DNA of 64,000 nucleotides from Gloeobacter violaceus PCC 7421 (GCF_000011385.1 NC_005125.1:2976001-3040000), one strand, 5' to 3'. Shown: positions 43,311 through 52,662, counted from the first letter of the stretch. The notes: a model not told the origin generated them from the sequence alone. Numbers and translations are program-made.

Positions 43311-44066
43311 TCAAAATTCCTGGGACAGCGGACGCACCAGCAACTCGCAAACGTTCATCCGCAGCGGTTGGCTCAGCGCGTACAAAATGGCGTTGGCAAT
43401 GTCCTGCGCCTGCAGCATCCGGGCATCGGGCCCGAAGAACGAGCCTTCTGAAGTAGGCGCCTGTTTGATCTCGGGGTCTTTGACCGAGTCGATGAGTTCG
43501 GTATCGACAGCACCCGACTGGATGTCGGTGACGCGAATGTCGTAACTGAGCACTTCCTTGCGCAGCGCGTCCGAGATGGCGCGCACCGCGAATTTGCTGT
43601 CACAGTAGACGGCTCCCCCCGGGAAGGTCAATTGCCCGGCGACCGAGCCGATATTGACGATGTGGCCGTGCCGGCGGGCGATCATGCCGGGCAGCACGGC
43701 GTGGGTGACGTAGAGAAGTCCTTTGATGTTGATGTCGACGATCGCGTCCCATTCGTCGACCCGGCCTTTGAGCAGGGGCGAAAGCGGCATCAGCCCGGCG
43801 TTGTTGACGAGAATATCCACTCCGCCACTGGCTTCAAGCTCGCGACCGAGGGTTTGCACGGCGGCCCGGTCCGCCACGTTCAGTTCCCGGACCATCGCTT
43901 TGCCCCCTGTCTGGCGGATTTTGGCGGCCAGGCTTTCGAGCCTGTCGAGTCGCCGGGCGGAGAGTACCACTTCGGCCCTCCGCTCCGCCAGGGTCAACGC
44001 GGTGGCAGCGCCAATCCCGCTGCTGGCGCCTGTGATCCAGGCGCGCTTTCCTTTAAACTGTGCCAT
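43311..44066 (-). CDS. Short-chain dehydrogenase/reductase
   Basis: 251 aa from ATG 44066. Classical SDR: TGASSGIGAA (about 10-19), NNAG (about 88), catalytic Ser in NIGSVAG, YCDSK (Tyr-x3-Lys, about 150), and PGAVDTEL-like SGAVDTEL. It is of the YdfG/serine dehydrogenase-like subgroup. It is 20 bp before the PfaB-like gene and thus probably the first enzyme of the lipid operon; it may reduce a 3-keto group. Confidence 0.9.
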   Translation of the reverse strand: MAQFKGKRAWITGASSGIGAATALTLAERRAEVVLSARRLDRLESLAAKIRQTGGKAMVRELNVADRAAVQTLGRELEASGGVDILVNNAGLMPLSPLLKGRVDEWDAIVDINIKGLLYVTHAVLPGMIARRHGHIVNIGSVAGQLTFPGGAVYCDSKFAVRAISDALRKEVLSYDIRVTDIQSGAVDTELIDSVKDPEIKQAPTSEGSFFGPDARMLQAQDIANAILYALSQPLRMNVCELLVRPLSQEF

Positions 44067-44113
44067 GGCCTTGCTCCTCAATAGCTTGAATGCCGACGGC
44101 CGTTGTGGAGTGT

Positions 44114-44977
44114 CTACGGACCGTCGAGGGGCGATTCGTAAAAGTCTTTGTCGCGGGGAACGATGACATCGGCTTTGTGGGTGACATCGATGGCTACCCG
44201 GCCGCGGTTCATCGTGCAATCTTTGATGTGGCCGCCCACTTTCTTGTCGTCGCTGAGAAAGTGCATGTGGTAGCCCCCGACGTTGACCTGCTCCATGTAG
44301 GCGGGGAAGCGGAACCCGACCACTGTCCCCTTGACGTCGTAGTTATAGAACTGGGTGGCCTGGGCGAGCAGCTCCAAAAAAGGAATGTAGGGTTTGCTCT
44401 GACCGGGGGTGCTTTCTGTCTGCATATAACTGAAAGCGCCGTCGATCCGGAAGGCGTACATGACGTTGAGAGTTGGATATAGGGTGTCGAGTGTGGCGTA
44501 GAGATCCGGGCAGCTGATCGGCTTGTCGAAAGTCAAAATGCGGTCGGGTCTGAAGAATTTGACCGTCGCCCACGAGGCTTTTTCTGAATCGGCCAGCTCG
44601 TAGATGCTGCCGTCGGCCAGGATGTTGTAGAAGCGGCCGTCGACGGCAAACATTTCGCCGTCGATGCGGTCGGGGGCACCCAGGCCCATATCGCCGAATC
44701 GCTTGAGCATTCCATAGGTCACCACGCCGTCGTACAGAGCGGAGTAGATGGCTGTGGAGATCGAGGCTGTGAAAACCACGTCGTTGTTGTCCTGGCTGTC
44801 GGCGGAAGCTTTGTTGGTGAGGATCACATCGCTGGACGGCTTAGGCAGAGATTTTCCGGAGACCACATGCTTGCGGGAGTTGTTCGGCACAGGATGGGAA
44901 AAAAGGGCTGCCGGAAACGACAGAGTTACCAGCAGCAGGCAAAGCCCAACGGTCAGTTTTTGCTTCAAAGAACGCAT
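44114..44977 (-). CDS. Exported alpha-acetolactate decarboxylase, copy 1
   Basis: 287 aa. AGGAG 9 bp upstream favours ATG 44977 over GTG 44998. After a signal peptide or anchor (LTVGLCLLLVTLSFPAALFS) comes a BudA/AlsD-type fold: IYSALYDGVVTYGMLKRFGDMGLG, DGEMFAVDGRFYN, KGTVVGFRFPAYMEQVNVGGYHMHFLSDD and GGHIKDC, with zinc ligands His-x-His and the later His. It would decarboxylate acetolactate to acetoin, or act on a related branched keto acid. It is 47 bp before the SDR. Confidence 0.88.
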   Translation of the reverse strand: MRSLKQKLTVGLCLLLVTLSFPAALFSHPVPNNSRKHVVSGKSLPKPSSDVILTNKASADSQDNNDVVFTASISTAIYSALYDGVVTYGMLKRFGDMGLGAPDRIDGEMFAVDGRFYNILADGSIYELADSEKASWATVKFFRPDRILTFDKPISCPDLYATLDTLYPTLNVMYAFRIDGAFSYMQTESTPGQSKPYIPFLELLAQATQFYNYDVKGTVVGFRFPAYMEQVNVGGYHMHFLSDDKKVGGHIKDCTMNRGRVAIDVTHKADVIVPRDKDFYESPLDGP

Positions 44978-45140
44978 CGCTTGAAACTCCTGGTACACAG
45001 TGCAGACAAATTGCGTTCGAAATCACTTCGAGGGAATATCAAAGTCCAAGTTGTCACAAAGCTTGTGGTTAATGTCTGTCAAGCATTGTTTTATTGGGCA
45101 GGAAGCTTTGTGGTTATTCGAGCACTTAAGTCGTCGGTTT

Positions 45141-45965
45141 TTAACCGGAGCCTATGACCTCTCCGTCGAGAGGAGATTGATAGTAAGGCAAGGTGTTTGG
45201 GAGGTCAACTTTGAGTTGAGAAGCAGCATCTATGTAAACGCGAGCCCTTCTGATTTTACAGGTATTGATGTGCCCTGCATTTTGCTTATCATTTGTAAGA
45301 AGATGAAGATGGTATTGAGGAACGTTAAGATCTGGGGCAGTTTTCTCGGGAAAACGGAAACCCATGAACGTTCCCTCGACGTCGTTCACTTCCTCGTTGA
45401 CTGCATTTGCGAGACCTTCCGAAAAGGATGCATAAGGCTTTTCCATTCTGGGGAAGTTCTGATACTGAACAGAGTCAAAGACGCCTACAACCTTAATAGC
45501 ATAGAAGACATTGACGGTTGGAAGCTTTTTGTCTAGTGTTGCCTTGAAATCCTCGCAATCGATAGGTTGGAGAATATCAAAGCTCTTCTCGGGCTTAAAG
45601 AATTTGACAGTGGCCCAGGAAACCGTTTCGGCGTCATCCGTCTCCCTCACGGTGCCATCCGTTTTAGACTGATAGTATTTGCCATCGATAGCCATGATTT
45701 CCCCGTCAATGTGATCGGGTGCGCCCAAGCCGAAATCGCCGTTTCGCTTCAGCTTGCCGTACGTAATATATCCATCGAATACAGATGAGTACAACGCGTC
45801 TGCCGTCGAGGCTTGGAAGACAACATCATCACTTACCGAATTGGGAACCGAAAATGCTGAGAGCGTAACTGCTCCGACGAGAGTGAGGCCCGACAAAAGC
45901 AGGATTCCCTTCAACTTTTTCCGCTTTTTACTGCCATCACCAACAAAAACTTTGCGAATGTCCAT
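45141..45965 (-). CDS. Exported alpha-acetolactate decarboxylase, copy 2
   Basis: 274 aa from ATG 45965 with AGAGGAG upstream. N-terminal hydrophobic segment (LLLSGLTLVGAVTLSAFS), then LYSSVFDGYITYGKLKRNGDFGLGAP, DGEIMAIDGKYY, EGTFMGFRFPE, VPQYHLHLLTND and AGHIN, matching copy 1 throughout with the same zinc His residues. The gene is noticeably richer in AT than its neighbours, so it may have been acquired separately or diverged quickly. A 163-bp gap, the largest in the run, separates it from copy 1. Confidence 0.87.
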   Translation of the reverse strand: MDIRKVFVGDGSKKRKKLKGILLLSGLTLVGAVTLSAFSVPNSVSDDVVFQASTADALYSSVFDGYITYGKLKRNGDFGLGAPDHIDGEIMAIDGKYYQSKTDGTVRETDDAETVSWATVKFFKPEKSFDILQPIDCEDFKATLDKKLPTVNVFYAIKVVGVFDSVQYQNFPRMEKPYASFSEGLANAVNEEVNDVEGTFMGFRFPEKTAPDLNVPQYHLHLLTNDKQNAGHINTCKIRRARVYIDAASQLKVDLPNTLPYYQSPLDGEVIGSG

Positions 45966-46040
45966 GGTCAAGCTCCTCTGTAATTTAAGTGTGAACAGCG
46001 GTTTTGCAACAGATACTGCCATTGCAAGAAATAGACGACT

Positions 46041-47033
46041 TTAGGGGATGATCACGGCGCGAAAGCGCACATCACCGCTGAAGACCCGGTCGAAAGCAAG
46101 GTTGATTTCATCGAGCGAGTAGGTCTCGGCAACGACTTTGACCTTGCCTTTAGCCGCGTAGTCGAGGGCTTCGAAAAGGTGCTCCGGGCCGTTTTGCTGC
46201 GAACCGATGATCCGCCAGCGGTTGACCAGCAGATCGCCACTCACCGCGAGGGTCTGGTTGTCGCTGGGAAGACCCATCAGCACCAACCGGCCGTCCGGGC
46301 GCAGCCCTTGCAAAGCTTCGCCGGTCGCCCGATACGAGTTGCTGCAGGCGAGGATCACATCGGCCCCCCCCGCCTCCCGCAGCGCGGCCCCGGAGGGAAA
46401 CACCCCGTCAGCCCCGAGCGAGCGCACCAGTTTTTCTTTCGAAGGCGAGTGGGTGATGGCGAAAGTTTCGAAGCCCGCCGCCTTGCCGTACTGAACCGCC
46501 AGGTGCCCAAGACCGCCGATGCCCAATACTGCGACGCGCTCGTGGGGTTTCGGGTCGGCAAAGCGCAGCCCCGCCCAGACGGTGTAGCCCGCGCAAAATA
46601 GCGAAGCCGCCTGTTCGTAAGCGAGGGCGTCAGGTAACAGCACGGTCGCTTCGGCCTGGGCAAGCATATATTCGGCGTGGCCGCCCTGGGTCTGCACGCC
46701 CGTGCCCTGTTGATCTTTGCAAAAGAGCGCTTTGCCGCGCCGACACCATTCGCACCGCCCGCAGGCCAGCTGCAGCCACGGCACTCCGACGCGATCGCCC
46801 AGGCGACGCGTGCGTACTCCGGCACCGAGGGCGACAATTTCGCCCACTGGTTCATGGCCGAGGGTACGCGGGAAGCTGTCCGCGGGCCAGGCTCCTTCGG
46901 TGATGTGAATGTCGGTGTAGCACAGGCCGCTCGCTTTGATCCGGATGAGTACCTGGTTGATCCCAGGTTCGGGAATCGGCAGATCGCGGATTTCCCAACG
47001 GCCGTGCAGGTTCGGAACGACGGCGGCTTTCAT
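46041..47033 (-). CDS. Zinc-dependent alcohol dehydrogenase (MDR)
   Basis: 330 aa. Catalytic zinc Cys in SGLCYTDIH (about 38), TLGHEPVGEIV with the second ligand, structural zinc cysteines CGRCEWCRRGKALFC (about 91-105), and Rossmann VLGIGGLGHLAVQYGKAAG (about 170). It is of the AdhP/cinnamyl-ADH type and interconverts alcohols and aldehydes with NAD(P)H. It is 39 bp after the small Mo-nitro-type gene in the minus-strand run. Confidence 0.9.
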   Translation of the reverse strand: MKAAVVPNLHGRWEIRDLPIPEPGINQVLIRIKASGLCYTDIHITEGAWPADSFPRTLGHEPVGEIVALGAGVRTRRLGDRVGVPWLQLACGRCEWCRRGKALFCKDQQGTGVQTQGGHAEYMLAQAEATVLLPDALAYEQAASLFCAGYTVWAGLRFADPKPHERVAVLGIGGLGHLAVQYGKAAGFETFAITHSPSKEKLVRSLGADGVFPSGAALREAGGADVILACSNSYRATGEALQGLRPDGRLVLMGLPSDNQTLAVSGDLLVNRWRIIGSQQNGPEHLFEALDYAAKGKVKVVAETYSLDEINLAFDRVFSGDVRFRAVIIP

Positions 47034-47072
47034 CGAGAACGGGCTCCTGTCGCGGGTGATCTCAAGACAACG

Positions 47073-47309
47073 TCAGAGGCTGCGATCCGGGTCGAGGTAA
47101 GCTACCGCCCGGGTGCGCAGATGGGCCAGTTGCTCGTAGACGGGGTTGATTTTGCACAAAGGCGGGATGTCGATCACCCTGCCGAAGAGGCGCACCCGCC
47201 TGGCAAAGGGGCAAGTCGCCGGGATGAGCCGGCAGACCAGTCGAGCCGTCTGCTTGTCGGTGAACACGTAGGCATCCAACCACTGCTGAAGCTTGCGCAC
47301 GGGTGACAT
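47073..47309 (-). CDS. Stand-alone Mo-dependent-nitrogenase-type small domain
   Basis: 78 aa (MSPVRKLQQWLDAYVF...). It matches the C-terminus of the TerB-like protein at 11.3 kb: LVCRLIPATCPFARRV, DIPPLCKINPVYEQLAHLRTRAVAYL, with conserved Cys pairs and PPxCKxNPxYEQL. Function unknown to me; the cysteines suggest metal or disulfide. A GTG at 47387 would give a longer form of 104 aa; neither start has a strong ribosome binding site. Confidence 0.7.
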   Translation of the reverse strand: MSPVRKLQQWLDAYVFTDKQTARLVCRLIPATCPFARRVRLFGRVIDIPPLCKINPVYEQLAHLRTRAVAYLDPDRSL

Positions 47310-47391
47310 GGCGATGGCCCAACGACGACCGGCCGCATTTGAAACTGGGGCGCCGAGCTGCGGCCCGGCCCGGCGCCGGGCGCTCACTGCC

Positions 47392-48141
47392 CTACTGGGC
47401 GACGTAGCCGCCGTCGATCATCAGCGAGTGGCCGGTGATATACCCGGCACCCTCCGAGCACAAGAAAAGGACGGTCTGTGCCACTTCCTCCGGTTTGCCC
47501 GGGCGGCCGAGCGGGTGCAAATTGATAAGCGTTTCGCGCACTTCCGGCTCGAAGCGCTCGTACATGTCGGTGTGGATGGCTCCGGGGCTGACCGCGTTCA
47601 CCCGGATATTGGATTTGGCGTATTCGAGGGCGACGGCCTTGGTGAGGCCGAGCACCGCGTGCTTACTGGCCGTGTAGATAGGTACGCCCGGAAAACCGAT
47701 CTCCCCGGCGATCGAGGACATGTTGACGATCGCCCCGCCGCCGTTTTTGAGCATTTGGGGAATTTCGTACTTCATGCAGAGCCAGGTGCCTTTGTAATTG
47801 ATGTCGCTGATCCAATCGAAAAGCGCCTCGCTCTGGTCGGGCAGCGCAGATGGCTGTTGCTCGACGCCGGCGTTGTTAAAGGCAAAGTCGAGGCGGCCAT
47901 AGACAGCCATCGTTTTTTCAACCATCGCCTCGATCTGGGCTGCCTGGGTGACGTCGGTCTGGACGAAAAAGCTGTCGCTGCCGGCGTCTTTGACAAGCTG
48001 CACGGTCTTTTCACTCTCGTCGGCGCGGCGGCTGGCCACCACCACCGCTGCTCCCTCACGGGCGAAAGCGACCGCCGTCGCCCGTCCGATGCCCACACTG
48101 CCGCCGGTAATGACGGCAACCTTGCCTGCAAATCGTGCCAT
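47392..48141 (-). CDS. Short-chain dehydrogenase/reductase
   Basis: 249 aa from ATG 48141, which has GAGGAG 8 bp upstream. Classical SDR with TGGSVGIGRATA, NNAG, NMSSIAG, YTASK (Tyr-x3-Lys, about 153), and the C-terminal GHSLMIDGGY of FabG-like enzymes. It reduces a keto group with NAD(P)H, or oxidises a secondary alcohol. It lies 51 bp after the RND pump gene. Confidence 0.9.
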   Translation of the reverse strand: MARFAGKVAVITGGSVGIGRATAVAFAREGAAVVVASRRADESEKTVQLVKDAGSDSFFVQTDVTQAAQIEAMVEKTMAVYGRLDFAFNNAGVEQQPSALPDQSEALFDWISDINYKGTWLCMKYEIPQMLKNGGGAIVNMSSIAGEIGFPGVPIYTASKHAVLGLTKAVALEYAKSNIRVNAVSPGAIHTDMYERFEPEVRETLINLHPLGRPGKPEEVAQTVLFLCSEGAGYITGHSLMIDGGYVAQ

Positions 48142-48192
48142 GGATAATCTCCTCGGTGACAAATAGTGGAATGGTACCCAAAACGCATACTG

Positions 48193-51100
48193 CTATTTCT
48201 GGGAGGGGCTGGGTATTTCCAGCGCATTGGACTGGGTGGAAGAATCGTGCGTTAGGAGGTCTGGTGCGGTTCTATCGCCTTTGAATCGTTCGCGCAGGGC
48301 ACCGATGACAATGTAGAGCACCGGAACAATGTAAAGACTCAAAGCGGTGGAGACGAGCATGCCGCCGAAGACGGCAGTGCCCAGCGATTGGCGACCGGCT
48401 GCCCCGGCCCCCTCCGCCATCACCAGGGGCACCACCCCGAGAATGAAGGCGAACGAGGTCATCAAGATGGGTCGCAGGCGGATTTGAGCCGCCTTGCTCA
48501 CCGCCTGGATGCGGGTGAGGCCCTCTTTGCACAGCTGATTGGCAAACTCGACAATCAAGATGGCGTTTTTACTGGCCAGGCCGATGAGCATGACCAGACC
48601 GATCTGGCAGTAGATGTCGTTTTCGAGGCCGCGCAGGGCCTGGGCCCCCAGGGCACCGACGATGGCCAGCGGCACCGAGAGCATGATCACCAGCGGGTCG
48701 GTCAGGCTCTCGTATTGGGCGGCCAGCACCAGGAAGACGAAGACGACACCCAGCACGAAGATAAATAGTGCCTTGTTCCCGGATTCGATCTGCTCAAGAG
48801 ACACTCCCGACCACTGGAAACGTATACCCTGGGGCAGCACCTGCTCCGCCAATTTTTGCATTTGCTCGATGGCCTGACCGGAGCTGAAGCCCTCAGCCGG
48901 GGCACCGTTCACTTCCGCCGAGCGGAGCATATTGTAGTGGTTGATGATTTGGGGAGCGACGGTCCGGCTCACGGTGACCAGGTTGCCGAGCGGAATCATC
49001 GCGCCGGTCTGCGAACGGACGTAGAAGCGCCGCAGATCCTGGGGTGTGGAGCGAAAGCGGCGGTCGGCCTGCACGTAGACGCGGTAGGGGCGGTTGAACA
49101 TCTCGAAATCATTGACATACAGCGAACCCATGTAGATCTGCAGGGCCTTGAGCACCTCGTCTGGGGCAACGGCGAGGGCCTCCGCCTTCTCTCGGTTCAC
49201 CTCGACCACCAACTGCGGATCGTTGATGCTGAAGCTTGAGAACAAGCCGCTCAACCCCGGTTGGGCATTGCCCTGTTCGACCAGGGTGCGGGTCACCCCG
49301 GCCAAGGTCTCCAGCCCGAGGTTGCGCTGGTCCTGCACCTGGAGTTGAAAACCGCCGAACTGACCGACGCCCTGCTGGATGGCGGGCATCGGGAAGGCCG
49401 CCACCGTCGCTCCTGGGATGCGCGAGAGCGGCCCGCGCACCTTGTCGATAATCGCGTCGACGGACTGGCTCGGCTGGCGGCGTTCGGCAAGCGGCAGCAG
49501 GTGCGGGAAGATCGTGGCTTTGTTGGGAGCGTTGCCGCTGGGGCTGTAGCCGCCGATGGCGAACATTCTGGCCAGTTCAGGGAGCTTGCGCAGCTCCTGC
49601 TCCACCTGGAGCATGACCTTGTTGGTGTAGTCGAGCGAGCTTCCTTCCGGACACTGCACGAACACGACGAAGTAGCTCTGGTCCTCGTTGGGGACGAAGC
49701 CCGGGGGAACTTTTCCAAACAGCCACCAGGCCAGACCCAGCAGGCAGACGAAAACCCCCAGCATCGCAGATCGAAAGCGCAACGCAAACCCCAGCGAACG
49801 GGCATAACCGCGCCGCAGCCAATCGATAAGGTCGTTGATCCGGTCGAACAGCCAGTGGCGCGGCGGTTCGGCGCGCAGCAGCAGCGCTGAGAGTGTAGGA
49901 GTCAGCGTGAGGGCGATAAAAGTCGACAGGGCAATCGAGAAGGTGAGCGTCAGGGCGAATTGCTGATAGAGCCGTCCGGCGGTCCCCGGAAAAAAAGCGA
50001 CCGGCACGAAGACCGCCACGAGCACCAGCGAGGTCGCAATGACCGCGCCGAAGACTTCGCGCATAGCCTCGGGGGCGGCGGCGCGCACTGTCAATCCCCG
50101 CTCACGGCTGTAGCGCACGATGTTCTCGACCACGACGATCGCATCGTCGACGACCAGGCCGGCTGCGAGGGTGATGCCGAACAGGGTCAACGTGTTGATC
50201 GAAAAGCCCAGAAGCTTGACGAAGATGAACGTGCCCACCAGCGAGACGGGAATGGCGATCGCCGGTATGAGCGTGCCGCGCCAGTCCTGCAAAAAGATGA
50301 ACATCACCGCTACCACCAGCACAACCGCCTCAATGAGGGTTTTGACGACCTCATGGATGGATTCGTCGACCATCGAGGCGCTGTCGAAGGCGATTTCGTA
50401 TTCGAGACCGGGTGGGAAAGCGCGGGCCTGCCGATCCAGTTCAGCTTTGACCTCGCGGTAGACATCGAGGGTGTTGGCCCCGGGCAGTTGAGAGACGGCG
50501 ATACCCACGGCGTTTCTACCCGTAAAGCGCAAGAAAGTGGTGTAATCTTCAGCTCCCAGTTCGGTGCGCCCGACGTCCTTCAGCCGCACAAGCGCGCCGT
50601 CTGCCCCCCGTTTGAGAATGAGATTGTCGAACTGGGCGGGGCTTTTCAGGCGACCCACAGCCCGCACGCTGATCTGGTAGGGCTGTCCGTCCAGCGACGG
50701 CGGTTGGCCCACCTGGCCGGCACCGACCTGCAGGTTCTGGGTCTCCAGGGCACGCACGACATCCACCGCACTCAGGCGGCGAGCAGCGAGCCGGTCGGCA
50801 TCCAGCCACAGACGCATCGAGTAGCGGCGTTCGCCAAAAATCCGCACATCGCCCACCCCTTTGACCCGCCGGAGGGCATCGCTGATGTAGAGGTCTGCGT
50901 AGTTGCTGATGAAAGTATTGTCGTATTCGTTGTTTTTGGCGTAGAGGCCGAAGGCGACGGTGACCTGGCTCGCATTTTTGCGGATTGTCACCCCTGTGCG
51001 GCGCACCTCCTCGGGCAGACGGCCCTGGACCGCGGTGAGCCGGTTCTGGATGTCCATGGCCGCATCGTCGATGTTGCGCGCCAGGTCAAAGGTAACGGTG

Positions 51101-51372
51101 ATTGTGCTGGTGCCGTCGTTGCTGCTGGTCGAGGTCATGTACCGCATGCTCTCAGCCCCGTTGATCTGCTGCTCCAGCGGGGTGGTGACCGTGGACTCGA
51201 CCACCTCGGCGCTCGCCCCGTCGTAACGGGCCGTTACGACCACCTGGGGAAGAGCAATGTCGGGGTATTGATCGACAGGCAGCGTCCGGATGCTGACCCA
51301 CCCGCCCAGCACGATGATTACCGAGCAGGCGATGGTGAGGATAGGCCGTTGGACAAAATAATTGACGAACAT
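48193..51372 (-). CDS. RND multidrug efflux transporter (HAE1, AcrB/MexB-like)
   Basis: 1059 aa, full length. FVQRPILTIACSVIIVLGG (TM1), RYDGASAEVVESTVTTPLEQQINGAE, the proton relay GLVVDDAIVVVENIVRY (Asp407/408 equivalents), and a Lys in GLASKNAILIVEFANQL (Lys940 equivalent) are all intact. It pumps amphipathic compounds out of the periplasm or inner leaflet with H+ as a trimer, together with the adaptor encoded just upstream. No TolC-type outer-membrane gene is in the window. Confidence 0.95.
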   Translation of the reverse strand: MFVNYFVQRPILTIACSVIIVLGGWVSIRTLPVDQYPDIALPQVVVTARYDGASAEVVESTVTTPLEQQINGAESMRYMTSTSSNDGTSTITVTFDLARNIDDAAMDIQNRLTAVQGRLPEEVRRTGVTIRKNASQVTVAFGLYAKNNEYDNTFISNYADLYISDALRRVKGVGDVRIFGERRYSMRLWLDADRLAARRLSAVDVVRALETQNLQVGAGQVGQPPSLDGQPYQISVRAVGRLKSPAQFDNLILKRGADGALVRLKDVGRTELGAEDYTTFLRFTGRNAVGIAVSQLPGANTLDVYREVKAELDRQARAFPPGLEYEIAFDSASMVDESIHEVVKTLIEAVVLVVAVMFIFLQDWRGTLIPAIAIPVSLVGTFIFVKLLGFSINTLTLFGITLAAGLVVDDAIVVVENIVRYSRERGLTVRAAAPEAMREVFGAVIATSLVLVAVFVPVAFFPGTAGRLYQQFALTLTFSIALSTFIALTLTPTLSALLLRAEPPRHWLFDRINDLIDWLRRGYARSLGFALRFRSAMLGVFVCLLGLAWWLFGKVPPGFVPNEDQSYFVVFVQCPEGSSLDYTNKVMLQVEQELRKLPELARMFAIGGYSPSGNAPNKATIFPHLLPLAERRQPSQSVDAIIDKVRGPLSRIPGATVAAFPMPAIQQGVGQFGGFQLQVQDQRNLGLETLAGVTRTLVEQGNAQPGLSGLFSSFSINDPQLVVEVNREKAEALAVAPDEVLKALQIYMGSLYVNDFEMFNRPYRVYVQADRRFRSTPQDLRRFYVRSQTGAMIPLGNLVTVSRTVAPQIINHYNMLRSAEVNGAPAEGFSSGQAIEQMQKLAEQVLPQGIRFQWSGVSLEQIESGNKALFIFVLGVVFVFLVLAAQYESLTDPLVIMLSVPLAIVGALGAQALRGLENDIYCQIGLVMLIGLASKNAILIVEFANQLCKEGLTRIQAVSKAAQIRLRPILMTSFAFILGVVPLVMAEGAGAAGRQSLGTAVFGGMLVSTALSLYIVPVLYIVIGALRERFKGDRTAPDLLTHDSSTQSNALEIPSPSQK

Positions 51373-51408
51373 CGGTTCGGTATCCCTGGGTGCGTGTGCG
51401 TCTGGCTT

Positions 51409-52641
51409 CTAGAGCGCGGAGATGGGTGCGCCGTCCGAGAGCTTCTGAATGCCCGAGACGACGATCTTTTCCCCGGGCCGCAGTCCCGCGAGGACCGGAT
51501 AGCGCTTGCCTTCGACCTCGGCGAGGGTGACCGCCTTCTGCCGTGCGACAAGCCCGGAACGCCCGTTCGCCTGGGCGACAAAGACAAAGTTCTGGCCGCT
51601 GATTTGGGTGACGGCCGCAGTCGGGACCGACACCGCTTGGCGAGATTTCCAGACCAGCCGGACCCGCACAAACTGGTCGGAGCGCATCCGGCCCGCGGCG
51701 TTGTCGACCCAGGCTTTGACCAGCACCGACTGGGTTTGATCGTCCACGCGCGGGGCGATGTACCCGACTTTGCTCGCCCCCAAGGAGCGATCCTGGTCGT
51801 CGAAAAGCTGCAGCTGCATGCCCGGATACAGCTCCGAGACGCGCTCAAGCGGGACCGGGACATAGATTTCGAGCGGACGGTTTTGGGTGATGGTCGTCAG
51901 TTCCGTGGCGGGAGTGATGTAATCGCCTACCCGGGCGGGAATATCGCCGATGCGACCTTCGAAAGGAGCGCTCACCCGGTAGTACTGCAGCTGCACTTGC
52001 TGTTCGCGGGCTTGCGCGCGCGCTTGATCGAGGCCGCGCCGGGCACGCTCGACCGCGGAGCGCTGAGCCGCCAATTGGGCTTCGGCAGCTTCGAGTTCCG
52101 CCCGGGCCGCCGCCAGGCGGTTGTCGTACTCGTCAAGATTTTCCTGGCTGATCGCCCCTTCGGCGCGCAGGCGGGCGTACCGATCACGTTGCTGCCGAAT
52201 AAATTTGAAGTTTGCCTGGCCAGCCTCCCGGCGGGCCGCGTAAGACCTGACTAGGGCGCTGGTGTTGTCTAGTTCCGCCTGGGCGGAGCGCGCCGCTGAG
52301 CGCGAACTCTCGGTAACCGCCCGCTGCCGGTCGGGATCGACTTCGATAAGCGGGGCTTGCGCCGCCACATTGCTGCCGGAGCGCACAAAAATCCGGCTTA
52401 TCCGCCCCTCGATCTGCGGGCGCAGCACCACCGATTGCCGGGACTTGAGCGTGCCGATATATTCAGAAGTTTCGTCGATACGGGAGGATCGGACCGTCGC
52501 TAAGGCGACTGGGGTAGCGGCCGGCTTCTCCGTCTCGGTGGCGGAGCGCGCCGAGCCGCAAGCCTGGATCCCACTCGCTGCCAGGGCCGCAAGGAGCAGT
52601 TTGGGCACGATCAGGTTGTCAAAGGGTCTTGCGCTCATCAC
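51409..52641 (-). CDS. RND efflux periplasmic adaptor lipoprotein
   Basis: 410 aa. The N-terminus has a lipobox (LAASGIQACGSA, lipid on Cys about 28), then the membrane-fusion-protein order: barrel-sandwich part GTLKSRQSVVLRPQIEGRISRIFVRSG, a long helical hairpin (about 90-200), beta-barrel and membrane-proximal domains (SAPFEGRIGDIPARVGDYI). It links the RND pump to an outer-membrane channel. Stop and pump start are 36 bp apart. Confidence 0.93.
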   Translation of the reverse strand: MMSARPFDNLIVPKLLLAALAASGIQACGSARSATETEKPAATPVALATVRSSRIDETSEYIGTLKSRQSVVLRPQIEGRISRIFVRSGSNVAAQAPLIEVDPDRQRAVTESSRSAARSAQAELDNTSALVRSYAARREAGQANFKFIRQQRDRYARLRAEGAISQENLDEYDNRLAAARAELEAAEAQLAAQRSAVERARRGLDQARAQAREQQVQLQYYRVSAPFEGRIGDIPARVGDYITPATELTTITQNRPLEIYVPVPLERVSELYPGMQLQLFDDQDRSLGASKVGYIAPRVDDQTQSVLVKAWVDNAAGRMRSDQFVRVRLVWKSRQAVSVPTAAVTQISGQNFVFVAQANGRSGLVARQKAVTLAEVEGKRYPVLAGLRPGEKIVVSGIQKLSDGAPISAL

Positions 52642-52662
52642 ACCCTCCTCGGGCAGTACATC

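Noticed and set aside
45000-45536. 178-codon plus-strand frame opposite the second acetolactate decarboxylase
   Set aside because: The minus frame has a clear enzyme fold and signal peptide; the plus frame is its shadow.
44114-46022. Acetoin pathway formed by the decarboxylases and the 5.6-kb acetolactate-synthase-like gene
   Set aside because: That gene is far away, on an SSADH operon, and is better explained as 2-oxoglutarate decarboxylase; the decarboxylases also appear to be exported.
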